The notes beneath the pieces were generated by a model that was not told the origin of the DNA, did not search any database, and saw only the letters and a program-made list of their open reading frames with translations. This document shows positions 21,260 to 29,687 of a DNA stretch of 64,000 bases, in pieces. Position numbers and translations under genes: made by a program. The first letter of the stretch is position 1. Each line of letters begins with the position of its first letter. The stretch is from Chromobacterium violaceum ATCC 12472 (GTDB lineage Bacteria > Pseudomonadota > Gammaproteobacteria > Burkholderiales > Chromobacteriaceae), in the NCBI RefSeq assembly GCF_000007705.1, contig NC_005085.1:682001-746000 (forward strand), given 5' to 3'.

Positions 21260-22054
21260 ATGACAAAACGTAACACACAACAGCGACGGCATGCGATTGC
21301 CGCGCTGGTGCAGGAAAGAGGCGAAGTCAGCGTGGAAGAGCTGACCCAGCGTTTCGCCACATCGGAAGTCACCATCCGCAAGGACCTGGCCCTGCTGGAG
21401 ACTGGCGGCTTGTTGCTGCGCCGCTACGGCGGCGCGGTGTCGCTGCCCAGCGAAATGGTAGCCGAGCCGGATGCCGGACAGGTTTCGAAGCGAAAGTTAT
21501 CGATCGCGCGCGCGGCGGCGGACCGAATCCGCGACCACAACCGCGTGATCATAGACAGCGGCACCACTACCAGCGCGATGATCCCCTTGCTCGGCAACAA
21601 GCGCGGGCTGGTGGTGATGACCAACTCGCTGAACGTGGCCGGCCAGCTGCGGGAGCTGGAGAACGAACCCATCCTGCTGATGACCGGCGGCACCTGGGAC
21701 CCGCATTCGGAGTCGTTCCAGGGGCAGGTGGCCGAGCAGGTGCTGCGCTCCTACGATTTCGACCAGCTCTTCATCGGCGCCGACGGCATAGACCTGGAAC
21801 GCGGCACCACCACCTTCAACGAGCTGGTGGGCCTGTCCCGCGTGATGGCGGAAGTGGCGCGCGAGGTGATCGTGATGGTGGAGTCGGAAAAGATCGGCCG
21901 CCGCATTCCCAATCTGGAATTGCCGTGGGACAAGATCCACACCCTGGTCACCGACGACGCGCTGGGCCAGGAAGCCAGAGACAAGATTCAAGCGAAGGGC
22001 GTGACGCTGATTTGCGCGCCCGCAGTTCAAGACAGCAATGCAAGGAGAAAATAA
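21260..22054 (+). CDS. DeoR/GlpR-family transcriptional regulator upstream of glmS
   Basis: About 264 aa (ATG 21260; an adjacent GTG at 21257 is possible). N-terminal DeoR winged HTH ([24 protein letters not shown]...[11 protein letters not shown], residues 8-50). The C-terminal DeoR sensor domain carries [10 protein letters not shown] and [10 protein letters not shown], related to phosphosugar isomerases. Ligands of the family are usually phosphorylated sugars. Its stop overlaps the glmS ATG by one base (TAATG), so regulator and GlmS are co-expressed, which suggests control by an amino-sugar phosphate. No clear Shine-Dalgarno is present, so it may be nearly leaderless. Confidence 0.85.
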   Translation: MTKRNTQQRRHAIAALVQERGEVSVEELTQRFATSEVTIRKDLALLETGGLLLRRYGGAVSLPSEMVAEPDAGQVSKRKLSIARAAADRIRDHNRVIIDSGTTTSAMIPLLGNKRGLVVMTNSLNVAGQLRELENEPILLMTGGTWDPHSESFQGQVAEQVLRSYDFDQLFIGADGIDLERGTTTFNELVGLSRVMAEVAREVIVMVESEKIGRRIPNLELPWDKIHTLVTDDALGQEARDKIQAKGVTLICAPAVQDSNARRK

Positions 22055-23883
22055 TGTGCGGCATCGTTGGCGCCATCGCCAAGCGTAATATCGTTCCCAT
22101 CCTGGTGGATGGCCTGAAGCGTCTGGAATACCGCGGTTATGATTCCGCCGGCGTGGCCGTGCTGGCCGGCGACGAAATCCGCCGCGTGCGCCGCGTCGGC
22201 CGCGTGGCCGAGATGGAAGGCGCCGCCGCCGAGGAAGGCCTGCAAGGCGAACTCGGCATCGGCCATACCCGCTGGGCCACCCACGGCGGCGTGACCGAGT
22301 ACAACGCCCACCCGCACATTTCCTTCGGCAAGATCGCCGTGGTGCACAACGGCATCATCGAAAACCACGAACAGCAGCGCCAGCGCCTGAAGGGCCTGGG
22401 CTACCCCTTCGAGTCGCAAACCGACACCGAGGTGATCGCCCACCTGGTGCACCACTACTACCAGGCCGGCGACAGCCTGTTCGACGCCGTGAAGAAGGCC
22501 ACCCGCGAACTGACAGGCGCCTACGCCATCGGCGTCATCGCGCTGGACCGTCCGGACGAACTGGTGTGCGCCCGCATGGGCTGCCCGCTGCTGGTGGGCC
22601 TGGGCGACGGCGAAAACTTCATCGCGTCCGACGTCTCCGCCATCTTGTCCGCCACCCGCCGCGTGATCTTCCTGGAAGAGGGCGACATCGGCCACCTGAG
22701 CCGCGACGGCGTCAAGCTGATCGACAAGCACGACCAGGCTGTCGAGCGCCCGGTGCATCTGTCCGACGTGTCGTTGGCCTCGCTGGAATTGGGTCCGTAC
22801 AGCCACTTCATGCAGAAGGAAATCCACGAGCAGCCGAAGGCGCTGGCCGACACCATCGAGGCGGTGCAGGACTGCGGCTTCAACCCCGAGCTGTTCGGCG
22901 AGTCCGCCGCCGCCATCCTGCCGCAGCTGGAAGGCGTGAAAATCCTGGCCTGCGGCACCAGCTACTACGCCGGCATGACCGCCAAGTACTGGATCGAAAG
23001 CATCGCCGGCCTGCCGTGCGACGTGGAAATCGCCAGCGAATACCGCTACCGCGACGCCTTCGCCAATCCCAAGCACCTGATCGTCACCATCTCCCAATCC
23101 GGCGAAACACTGGACACCATGGAGGCGCTGAAGTACGCCAAGGAGCTGGGCCACCAGTACGCGCTGTCCATCTGCAATGTGCGCGAATCCGCCATCCCGC
23201 GCGCCAGCGACCTGGTGTTCTACACCCGCGCCGGCGCCGAAATCGGCGTGGCCTCCACCAAGGCCTTCACCACCCAGCTGGTGGGCCTGTTCGCGCTGGC
23301 GGTGACGCTGGGCAAGACCCGCGGCCGCGTGTCGGCCGAGGCGGAGGCGCAATACCTGGACGAACTGCGCCACCTGCCGGGCAGCGTGCAGCACGCGCTG
23401 AACCTGGAGCCGCAGATCAAGGCCTGGTCCGAGCGCTTCGCCGCCAAGGACGACGCGCTGTTCCTCGGCCGCGGCCTGCATTACCCGATCGCGCTGGAAG
23501 GCGCGCTGAAGCTGAAGGAAATCTCCTACATCCACGCCGAGGCCTATCCGGCGGGCGAACTCAAGCACGGCCCGCTGGCGCTGGTGGACGAGAATATGCC
23601 GGTGGTGGTGATCGCCCCCAACGACGCGCTGCTGGAAAAGGTGAAGTCGAACATGCAGGAAGTGAGCGCCCGCGGCGGCGAGCTGTTCGTGTTCGCCGAC
23701 GCCGACAGCCACTTCAGCGAATCCGATGGCGTGCACGTGATCCGCACGCCGCGCCATGTCGGCATCCTCAGCCCCATCGTCCACACCATCCCGGTGCAGA
23801 TGCTGGCCTACCACGTGGCGCTGTCGCGCGGCACCGACGTCGACAAGCCGCGGAACCTGGCCAAGAGCGTCACTGTGGAGTGA
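22054..23883 (+). CDS. glmS: glutamine-fructose-6-phosphate aminotransferase GlmS
   Basis: 609 aa. N-terminal glutaminase domain beginning MCGIVG (nucleophile Cys2) and two SIS domains (residues about 285-605) with [10 protein letters not shown] and SQSGETLDT. It makes glucosamine-6-phosphate, the first committed step toward UDP-GlcNAc. AAGGAG lies 8 nt before the ATG. The last codons (about 23848-23883, CCGCGGAACCTGGCC onward) match the conserved TnsD-binding end of glmS, that is, attTn7. Confidence 0.98.
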   Translation: MCGIVGAIAKRNIVPILVDGLKRLEYRGYDSAGVAVLAGDEIRRVRRVGRVAEMEGAAAEEGLQGELGIGHTRWATHGGVTEYNAHPHISFGKIAVVHNGIIENHEQQRQRLKGLGYPFESQTDTEVIAHLVHHYYQAGDSLFDAVKKATRELTGAYAIGVIALDRPDELVCARMGCPLLVGLGDGENFIASDVSAILSATRRVIFLEEGDIGHLSRDGVKLIDKHDQAVERPVHLSDVSLASLELGPYSHFMQKEIHEQPKALADTIEAVQDCGFNPELFGESAAAILPQLEGVKILACGTSYYAGMTAKYWIESIAGLPCDVEIASEYRYRDAFANPKHLIVTISQSGETLDTMEALKYAKELGHQYALSICNVRESAIPRASDLVFYTRAGAEIGVASTKAFTTQLVGLFALAVTLGKTRGRVSAEAEAQYLDELRHLPGSVQHALNLEPQIKAWSERFAAKDDALFLGRGLHYPIALEGALKLKEISYIHAEAYPAGELKHGPLALVDENMPVVVIAPNDALLEKVKSNMQEVSARGGELFVFADADSHFSESDGVHVIRTPRHVGILSPIVHTIPVQMLAYHVALSRGTDVDKPRNLAKSVTVE

Positions 23884-23907
23884 TGGACGCCAACTGGTTT
23901 GACTAGT

Positions 23908-24020
23908 GATCGGAAAGAATAAAGTCTGTCACGAGGTAATGAAGTCTGTAATGACAATGACATTATTGGCTTGTTGCCAGTAGTACTCAGCAAAGAGGCC
24001 CAGAAGGGCCTCTTTTCGTT
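23908..24020. repeat. 113-bp tandem unit, copy 1
   Basis: First of two directly adjacent units of identical length (113 bp), matching at about 95 of 113 positions (84%). It starts 25 nt after the glmS stop. Inside are two AATRAAGTCTGT motifs 20 bp apart (23918 and 23938), a small hairpin (23949-23965) and a terminator (23992-24016). No ORF in it is convincing. Confidence 0.9.
23992..24018 (+). terminator. intrinsic terminator in unit 1 (probable glmS terminator)
   Basis: AAAGAGGCCC - AGAA - GGGCCTCTTTT: a long stem with an in-built A/T tract on both sides, so it can act in both directions. Confidence 0.85.
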
Positions 24021-24133
24021 GATCGGAAAGAATAAAGTCTGTAACGAGGCAATAAAGTCTGTCATGGCGATGACATGACCAGTTTGTTGCTAGTAGCGCT
24101 AAACAAAGAGGCCCGGAAGGGTCTCTTTTCGTT
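24021..24133. repeat. 113-bp tandem unit, copy 2
   Basis: Second copy, starting at the base after copy 1. It keeps both AATAAAGTCTGT motifs (24031 and 24051), the small hairpin and the terminator. Most of the differences from copy 1 are transitions. One A-T pair of the small hairpin (23950/23964) is replaced by C-G (24063/24077), a compensatory change. Confidence 0.9.
24105..24131 (+). terminator. intrinsic terminator in unit 2
   Basis: AAAGAGGCCC - GGAA - GGGTCTCTTTT. One C-to-T change relative to copy 1 turns a G-C pair into G-U, so pairing is kept in RNA. Confidence 0.8.
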
Positions 24134-24403
24134 TGAGATTGTTGGGTTTGGGGATGCGAAAGGAAAGGATGGAAGTGGCTGTTCGTCGGCCTTGGCTCGA
24201 GGGCTATTCGTGGCGTCGCAAGATCGGGAATTCCCCGTTCTATTGCTGAAACAGCCAAAATATTAAGACTGAAATCTTTTTCTGGGCTTGGGTTCCGTCT
24301 GGGCCAGCTAGAATCATCCATTCGGGTCAAAATTTAGTCGGCACCTACAATCACGCCCCACAATGCCGCTGTCGCGGCAGCGGGGAGCTTGGGCCTTGTC
24401 GCG
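24134..24403. other. AT-richer spacer without a recognised gene
   Basis: 270 bp between the twin units and the AraC gene. I see no convincing reading frame. A GC-rich inverted repeat (CCGCTG-N6-CAGCGG, near 24366-24383) lies just past the AraC stop and may help to end that minus-strand transcript. Confidence 0.5.
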
Positions 24404-25291
24404 CTACAGTTCTGCTGCGAAGGCCTTGGCTTTCTTCGGCGTGACGCCGTAGCGTTGCTTGTAGACCTTGATGAAGTGGGAGGTATTTTCATATCCCACC
24501 TCCGCTGCCGCGTCGGTGACGGAATAATTTTTAGCTGTCAACAGTTGATGCGCGATGTCGACTTTTTTCTCGATGATCCAGCGGTTCGGGGTGGTGTTGT
24601 AGCTGCGCCTGAAGTCGCGGATAAAGGTCGACACGCTGCGTCCCGTCAGCAGGGCGTAATCTTCAATCTTCAGCTTATGAGAATAGTACTGCTCCATGAA
24701 GTTGGTGATGGGGCGGCGTTTGCGGCTGCCGCCGCTGGACAGCTCGCGCAGGAAACGGAAGGACTTGTCCTGGATGGCGATCAGGTGCAGTAGTTCGAGC
24801 AGTTTCAATTCCAGCAGCGCGTCGGAGCCCTCCGCGTCCTTGTAGACATAATTCAGCGAATCGATATAGCGCTGAATCTGTTGATTGGCATGCAGGATAT
24901 AAGTGCCGTGCGCGTTGTTCTGCAGGCCATCCGTATGCGAATGGCCTGTGCCGGCCGCGCGCGACAGGTATTTGGCGATCAGCTTGTCGTCGCAAAACAG
25001 CAGCACCGCCTCGAAGATATCGCTGCCAGTGACGTAGTCCGATACCGTGTAAACGCCTTTGGAGAGGAAAATCAAATGATTTTCCTCGACGACATGGGCC
25101 ATGGCGTCATGGTCGCGAATAATCTGCTTGCCTTGCTTGATGTAGACGATCAACGGCGTGGCGATATAGATCGCCTTGTTTTCCAGGTTTGTTTCAAGCG
25201 TTTTATGGAGGATGGACGAGCTGCCGTCAGCGAGGATAGGCTTTACATTGCGCATCGAATAAAGCGCCGCCGGTACTACTTCGAGTGTCAT
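24404..25291 (-). CDS. AraC-family transcriptional regulator
   Basis: 295 aa. The C-terminal 100 residues contain two HTH motifs of the AraC/XylS type: KIEDYALLTGRSVSTFIRDFRRSY and DAAAEVGYENTSHFIKVYKQRYG, the second ending with the usual G-V-T-P. The N-terminal half is of the kind seen in ExsA-like and other cupin-less members, and its ligand is unknown. It is transcribed in the same direction as the ABM gene upstream, across a 218-bp gap. Base composition is more AT-rich than the flanking core genes. Confidence 0.85.
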   Translation of the reverse strand: MTLEVVPAALYSMRNVKPILADGSSSILHKTLETNLENKAIYIATPLIVYIKQGKQIIRDHDAMAHVVEENHLIFLSKGVYTVSDYVTGSDIFEAVLLFCDDKLIAKYLSRAAGTGHSHTDGLQNNAHGTYILHANQQIQRYIDSLNYVYKDAEGSDALLELKLLELLHLIAIQDKSFRFLRELSSGGSRKRRPITNFMEQYYSHKLKIEDYALLTGRSVSTFIRDFRRSYNTTPNRWIIEKKVDIAHQLLTAKNYSVTDAAAEVGYENTSHFIKVYKQRYGVTPKKAKAFAAEL

Positions 25292-25509
25292 TGCTATGGC
25301 TTCTCAACAAATTGGCCGCCCCATTTGGACAGGACGGTATCCAGCAGCGCGACATGCTGCTGCCCAAGCGTGCGGCACGTTTGGGACGGAAGAGGATATC
25401 CGGGAAGATAGCAGAAAATACATAATAGCCAATAGCGCGTGTATGCCAGAGATGGCGCCGGAGGCGCGGCCGGACTCGCCGCACGCGCCCTGCCGCTGAT
25501 GTTACGGCA

Positions 25510-25797
25510 TCAAACTTCGCTGAAGTAGCCGCTGACCGGCGCGCTGCTCAGATGCTCGGCGATGATGCTCCACTGACCGCTCGAGATCATCTGGTCGACG
25601 TGGGCGCCGTGCATTTCACGCGAATCCCAGGCTTCCACGAGCGTGAATGCGAGTGGATCCTCCAAGTGGTTGAGAATCTTGACCGTTTGGCAACCGTCCA
25701 CCTTCGGCAGATTGATCTTCACGTCGTTCATGATGTCCTTGAACGATTGCAGCTTTTCTTCTTTTACATTAAAGCTGATGACGAGATTGACGGACAT
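25510..25797 (-). CDS. ABM-domain monooxygenase-like protein
   Basis: 95 aa with the antibiotic-biosynthesis-monooxygenase fold pattern: NLVISFNVKEEKLQSFKDIM, GCQTVKI, FTLVEAWDSREMHGAHV. The E-x-W and following H-x-x-H-like spacing is typical of small dimeric YgiN-like proteins. The ATG has GGAG seven nt upstream. These proteins act on quinones or polyketide-like aromatics, but the substrate is not evident. Possibly the target of the downstream AraC regulator. Confidence 0.8.
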   Translation of the reverse strand: MSVNLVISFNVKEEKLQSFKDIMNDVKINLPKVDGCQTVKILNHLEDPLAFTLVEAWDSREMHGAHVDQMISSGQWSIIAEHLSSAPVSGYFSEV

Positions 25798-26838
25798 ATT
25801 AGTTCTCCAGTTGAATTAGACTACAAAAACATCGTCGATTGCAGGAGCCGTAGATTGCCGAGGCGGCGCAAGCAAAATGCGAAAGGCATGTTCAGGCTTT
25901 CATTTTTTGTCCCGTTCCCGTATCTGACATGGTCAAGACGACCAATGAAACCACCAAGTTCTTGAGCCATGGTTTGACCTGAGCTGCATCGGTAAAATCT
26001 TTTCCTTTCACATGACGCGTAGTGCTAGCCCAAAGTCCTCTTATGGTTGGGAGGATTATGTAAATTCCTTTTGGGTGTGAATCCGATATGGCGCAAAGAA
26101 TTCGCGCTGCGAGCCACTACTATATCGATGGGTAGAAGATGAAAATGATTAAAAATGACTAAAAATGGACGATTCCAGTCACTCTTGCGTTTTTCTTGTT
26201 CGACGGCCGACGGCATGCGCTGCTTGGGCGAATGGAGAGTCAGGCGGTGTTCAAAAATGACCTATCTTGGGTAAGCGCCTGAAGTTTTGCTTGGGGCATC
26301 TCCCATTCGTAAATATGTCTTTGGGATTGGCCGTGGAACAGTACGGGCATGTCTGAAATTCTGTGTAAACCACCCATCCCATCGCATCGTCGACCGCGGG
26401 CTTTGGCCGACCGGTCTCTGCGCTCGCTGTCCTGAAATCCTTGCGATTGCTGGCTGTGACAGACCATGACCGAAGGGCTGCTCGCCGGCCTTGTCGGCCA
26501 CTGGGATGCACCATGCGCAATGTCGGCAATCCGTCAGCGAGCGGCCTGCGGCGATGATTCCAGTCTGAACGAATGCGTTTCTCGGTGGCTTTGGCCGCTC
26601 TCGCTTTGTAAGTAGCCATTGCAGTGCCTGGCAGACCAGAAGCGCACAGCTATTCCACCGGGAAATCGGGTCAGGGGAAGCGGCCACACCGCCCACAAAG
26701 CTTCGCAGTGTTGAAACAACAAGTTGGTGCGGGATCTGTGCTCTTGGCTAGCAAATATCGGCCGGATCACTGCGTCATGATCAGATTCGGGTGGTCGTGC
26801 ACGCTGTGCAGGGGCATGTCCGCCGATTTCTGTTTCAG
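25798..26838. other. about 1 kb intergenic or decayed region
   Basis: No reading frame here has family-like sequence or a good ribosome site with normal codon use. Several overlapping frames of 60-144 codons exist on both strands between 26240 and 26917, but none is recognisable. Composition is lower in GC than the core genes. The stretch around 26245-26260 (TGTTCAAAAATGACC) has the look of an insertion-sequence end, which I cannot confirm. I interpret the region as decayed mobile or accessory DNA. Confidence 0.5.
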
Positions 26839-26862
26839 TTCTGACACAAGTTAGACAGAACA
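26839..26862. promoter_or_regulatory. possible upstream activator dyad for fapA
   Basis: Perfect inverted repeat GTTCTG-N12-CAGAAC, ending about 50 bp upstream of the -24 element of the fapA promoter. Position and symmetry fit a binding site for a dimeric sigma54 activator. This is inference. Confidence 0.35.
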
Positions 26863-26910
26863 TCTGCATGAAAAAATCAAATTCCCTTATGCCATGGGGG
26901 CTTGGCAAGG

Positions 26911-26926
26911 TTGGCACGCTTTATGC
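26911..26926 (+). promoter_or_regulatory. sigma54 (-24/-12) promoter of fapABCDE
   Basis: TTGGCACGCTTTATGC: the invariant GG (26913-26914) and GC (26925-26926) are exactly 10 bp apart, and TGGCACG is a full match to the -24 consensus. The -12 half reads ATGC instead of TTGC. It lies about 40 bp upstream of the first fap gene. No comparable sigma70 promoter is evident. Confidence 0.75.
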
Positions 26927-26965
26927 GCTAGGTTAGGTGATTGCGCAAGCTAACTGGAGCCAATG

Positions 26966-27400
26966 ATGAAAGCGCAAAACCATCGCCTGGTCCTGTTTTT
27001 TCTGGCAGGCCTGGGCCTGCAGGCGGCAGTCCATGCCGCAGATGATGGCGACATCATCATCGGCAGGGAGGTGCCGAGCCGGAGTGCCATTCGCCATGGC
27101 GAGCCCAGTCCCGATGTCAGCGCGGTGAATGCCTCGCAGTCTGATGTGATCGTTGGCGCCACCCAGCAAGTCGTCAGCATCAGCGGCCAGGCCGGCGAAA
27201 TGGTGTTGGGCGCGGTGCGCGGCAGCGTGACCGATCAGACCAGACTGCTGCAGGGGCTGCCTGTCACGGTGATGACGGCAACGCCCGTTGCCGGTTTGGG
27301 CATATCAGGGGCGGCGGGCAGCAGGGAAGGACTGGCTGGAGCGGGTATCAGCCAGCCGCTGCAATCCGGCCTGCAACCCTTGAGCGGCCTGGCTCATTAG
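26966..27400 (+). CDS. fapA: FapA-like periplasmic protein of the Fap amyloid system
   Basis: 144 aa. Signal peptide residues 1-24 (cleavage at VHA-ADDG). The mature part is small, Gly/Ala/Ser/Val-rich and without cysteine. In Pseudomonas the first fap gene encodes a small periplasmic chaperone that keeps FapB and FapC unfolded. I call this one FapA from its position, size and signal peptide; sequence similarity is not obvious by eye. ATG 26966 is favoured over 26963 because GGAG lies six nt before it. First gene behind the sigma54 promoter. Confidence 0.6.
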   Translation: MKAQNHRLVLFFLAGLGLQAAVHAADDGDIIIGREVPSRSAIRHGEPSPDVSAVNASQSDVIVGATQQVVSISGQAGEMVLGAVRGSVTDQTRLLQGLPVTVMTATPVAGLGISGAAGSREGLAGAGISQPLQSGLQPLSGLAH

Positions 27401-27410
27401 GACAGACGCC

Positions 27411-27995
27411 ATGCGCATCATGCAATTGTTGTGGCTCAGCAGTTGCCTTGGCCATGCGGCGGCGCATGCCGAACAGGCCGTGATCGACAACAGCGGGCAG
27501 TCAGTACACGGGATAGTGGCATTGAATCAGGCTGCGGGTAGCGCCAATCAACAAGGCAATCTGCAAGCCTTGGCGGTGTCGGCCACGGCGAGCCATGCCA
27601 ATGTGTTTCTGTTCCGGCAGCAGTCGGCCACTAGCACGGCCGGAACGGCCGATGCCCATGCCAGCATTGCCGGGGCGGCCTTCTCCGGCAGCCAGGGCCT
27701 GATGGCCATCAACCAGACGGCAGGCCATGCCAATCATTCCTTGAATGCTTTCACGCTGGCGGCGTCGCCACAGCCTCAGGCGACAACGCTGCCATCCTCC
27801 GCCGCGGACAGCCTGTTAGCCGGCACCGCAGGCAGCAATCCGGCCATGGCTGCAGGTAGCAGCGGCCGCCATGACCAGACTGATATTTCCGCAGCCGCTT
27901 TCCTGGGAAGCCGGGGGCTGGTGCAACTCAACCAGATTGCTGGCAGCCACAACCAGGCTGTCAATGTAGTGGCCGTGCAATGGGCCAAGCCGTGA
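27411..27995 (+). CDS. fapB: FapB-like amyloid nucleator
   Basis: 194 aa. Signal peptide residues 1-20 (AHA-EQAV). The mature protein contains three imperfect repeats: GIVALNQAAGSANQQGN, GLMAINQTAGHANHSLN and GLVQLNQIAGSHNQAVN. They are separated by Ala/Ser/Thr-rich linkers. The N-Q-x-A-G-x-x-N-Q core is the hallmark of FapB/FapC amyloid repeats. In Pseudomonas FapB is the minor fibril subunit and probable nucleator. AGGA precedes the ATG by 8 nt. There is an 10-nt gap after fapA. Confidence 0.85.
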   Translation: MRIMQLLWLSSCLGHAAAHAEQAVIDNSGQSVHGIVALNQAAGSANQQGNLQALAVSATASHANVFLFRQQSATSTAGTADAHASIAGAAFSGSQGLMAINQTAGHANHSLNAFTLAASPQPQATTLPSSAADSLLAGTAGSNPAMAAGSSGRHDQTDISAAAFLGSRGLVQLNQIAGSHNQAVNVVAVQWAKP

Positions 27996-28059
27996 GCAGT
28001 ACTGGTCGCCACCTGGAGGGTGATGACCGGCATTCAAGCAAACCGCCTGGAGAATGATC

Positions 28060-28878
28060 ATGACCGCAATGCTGCAGAAAAAAGTGCTTTTCCTCGCTCT
28101 TGTTGGTGCGTGTGGCCTAGCCCATGCCGCAGGAGCGGACACTTCCAACGACCCGTCGTCTTCCACGAGGAGCGAGATCAGCAACAATCTATCCAACACT
28201 TATGGCAATACCAATGTCAACCAGACGGGTACGGCGTATCTGGAAGGCATCTCCGTATACGAAGTATTTGATCCCAAAGCGGATGCCATGGCCACGGCGC
28301 GGGTGGATGATGTACAGAAAAATCTGGGCAACAAGCTCAATGTAACGGATCCAGCCAATGCCGCGATGAGCGGCAGCGTGACCGGCATCCAGGGCAATGC
28401 CGGCGTGAACAATGCTTCCGGCTTCTTCAATCAGCAGGCCAATAATGTTGCCATTACTTCGGCGTCCGGCAAGAAGAGCGGCGCCGCGGCTGCCGTTTCC
28501 TTCGAGCAGTTGAATGATGGCAACACTTACACCTTTGCCCAGCCGCTGTACGGCACCTCCAACAAAATGGATGCCACCATGAGTAATTCGGTGAGCAACA
28601 TTCAGGGCAATGCCGGGATCAACAATGCGGCGGGTGCCGGCAACCAGCAAAAGAACGATGTGGCGCTGTCGTCAGCCAGTTCCGCAGTGCTGGCGACGGC
28701 TTCGGCTGGCGGCACCCAGGTCAATCACGGTATTGCTGTGACGACCTTCCTGCCGATCAATGGCACCGCGAGCATCACCGGTTCCGTGAACAACGTCACT
28801 GGCAATGTCGGACTGAACAATGCAGCCGGCTTGTCCAACCAGCAGGTTAACAGCCTGTCGGTTGCCGCAACCCACTAA
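28060..28878 (+). CDS. fapC: FapC-like major amyloid fibre subunit
   Basis: 272 aa from ATG 28060 (GGAG 7 nt upstream; ATG 28054 is too close to it). Signal peptide about 1-23. Three clear repeats share the core G-x-x-G-x-N-N-A-x-G-x-x-N-Q-Q. They are at residues about 105-131 (IQGNAGVNNASGFFNQQ), 177-203 (IQGNAGINNAAGAGNQQ) and 242-268 (VTGNVGLNNAAGLSNQQ). Linkers are 45 and 38 residues. The mature sequence contains no cysteine, whereas as far as I recall Pseudomonas FapC ends in a CxxC motif. It should be the main extracellular fibril protein. Confidence 0.9.
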   Translation: MTAMLQKKVLFLALVGACGLAHAAGADTSNDPSSSTRSEISNNLSNTYGNTNVNQTGTAYLEGISVYEVFDPKADAMATARVDDVQKNLGNKLNVTDPANAAMSGSVTGIQGNAGVNNASGFFNQQANNVAITSASGKKSGAAAAVSFEQLNDGNTYTFAQPLYGTSNKMDATMSNSVSNIQGNAGINNAAGAGNQQKNDVALSSASSAVLATASAGGTQVNHGIAVTTFLPINGTASITGSVNNVTGNVGLNNAAGLSNQQVNSLSVAATH

Positions 28879-28930
28879 GCCAGGGAGGGGCCGGCGGCGC
28901 AGCTTGGTCTGTCGCTGCCGGTTTGTGACC

Positions 28931-29635
28931 ATGAAACTTCCCATCCGCCCGCTGTTATCGATCCTGCTATGCCTGTTCTGCTCCGGTGGCCAGGGGGGCG
29001 CTCAAGCGGCTGACATGATGCTGCCCGCTTACACCGGTGAGGGCAATGTTTACAAGCAGGTGCACAGCTTGCGTGAATTACGCTTCCGTTATGTGGTGGA
29101 ACAAAAGACGGATTTCAGCTGCGGCGCCGCCGCCTTGACCACATTGCTGCGCTATGGCTTTGGGCTTGATGTCAATGAGCAGCAAGTCATTGCCGGGATG
29201 CTGGCTCGGGCCAATCCCGATGTGGTGCGGCAACAAGGGTTTTCCATGCTGGACATGAAACGCTTCGTTAATGTTTTGGGCTTGCGTGCCAGTGGTTTCG
29301 TCAGTGGCGCCGAACGTTTGCCCGCGCTGCGCATTCCTGCGCTGATCATGCTCGACATCAATGGCTACAAGCACTTTGTCGTTTTGAAGATGGCTACCCG
29401 CGACACAGTCTATGTTGCGGATCCGGCGCTGGGCAACCGCGCCATTCCCATGCCAGAGTTCACCCGGCAGTGGAATGGCGTGTTGCTGGCGGTGGCCGGG
29501 CCGGGCTACCGGCCGCAGGGGCCTTTGCGCCAGTTTCCCAGCCCGTTGTCCGCGCGGCAGTTGATGGTGAACATGCAGCCGGCGTCGCCGGCTGAGCTGG
29601 TTGAATACGGCTTTCTTTACAGTGATTTCTTATAG
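28931..29635 (+). CDS. fapD: FapD-like C39-family peptidase
   Basis: 234 aa with a signal peptide (about 1-27) and a peptidase C39 domain like that of bacteriocin-processing proteases. Likely catalytic residues are Cys64 in DFSCGAAALTTLL with oxyanion Gln58, His148 in YKHFVVLK, and Asp164 in VADPALGN. FapD is thought to process Fap subunits or assembly factors during export. Fourth gene of the operon, 52 nt after fapC. A GGAGG lies closer to the fapC stop than to this ATG, so the exact start is slightly uncertain. Confidence 0.9.
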   Translation: MKLPIRPLLSILLCLFCSGGQGGAQAADMMLPAYTGEGNVYKQVHSLRELRFRYVVEQKTDFSCGAAALTTLLRYGFGLDVNEQQVIAGMLARANPDVVRQQGFSMLDMKRFVNVLGLRASGFVSGAERLPALRIPALIMLDINGYKHFVVLKMATRDTVYVADPALGNRAIPMPEFTRQWNGVLLAVAGPGYRPQGPLRQFPSPLSARQLMVNMQPASPAELVEYGFLYSDFL

Positions 29636-29687
29636 TCTCCGCTGCCGGCCAGCGCATGGCGGGAACGGAGAGGGCAGGGAGCAGAGC

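Noticed and set aside
23884-24330. Minus-strand ORFs across the twin units (85 and 133 codons)
   Set aside because: They run through both terminators, change reading content between the two copies, and have no ribosome site or homology; the repeat itself creates the similar peptide ends.
23884-24400. A Tn7-like transposon with tns genes or a CRISPR-associated element
   Set aside because: Only end-like motifs and attTn7 are present; no tnsA-D, cas genes or CRISPR repeats occur anywhere in the window.
26240-26917. Overlapping ORFs of 75-144 codons upstream of fapA
   Set aside because: Mutually exclusive frames on both strands with no domain, no ribosome site and irregular codon use.
27411-28878. 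Curli (CsgA/CsgB) instead of Fap
   Set aside because: The repeats have the N-N-A-x-G-x-x-N-Q-Q form of Fap and not the S-x5-Q-x4-N-x5-Q curli form; a C39 peptidase and FapF-like barrel accompany them and no CsgG is present.
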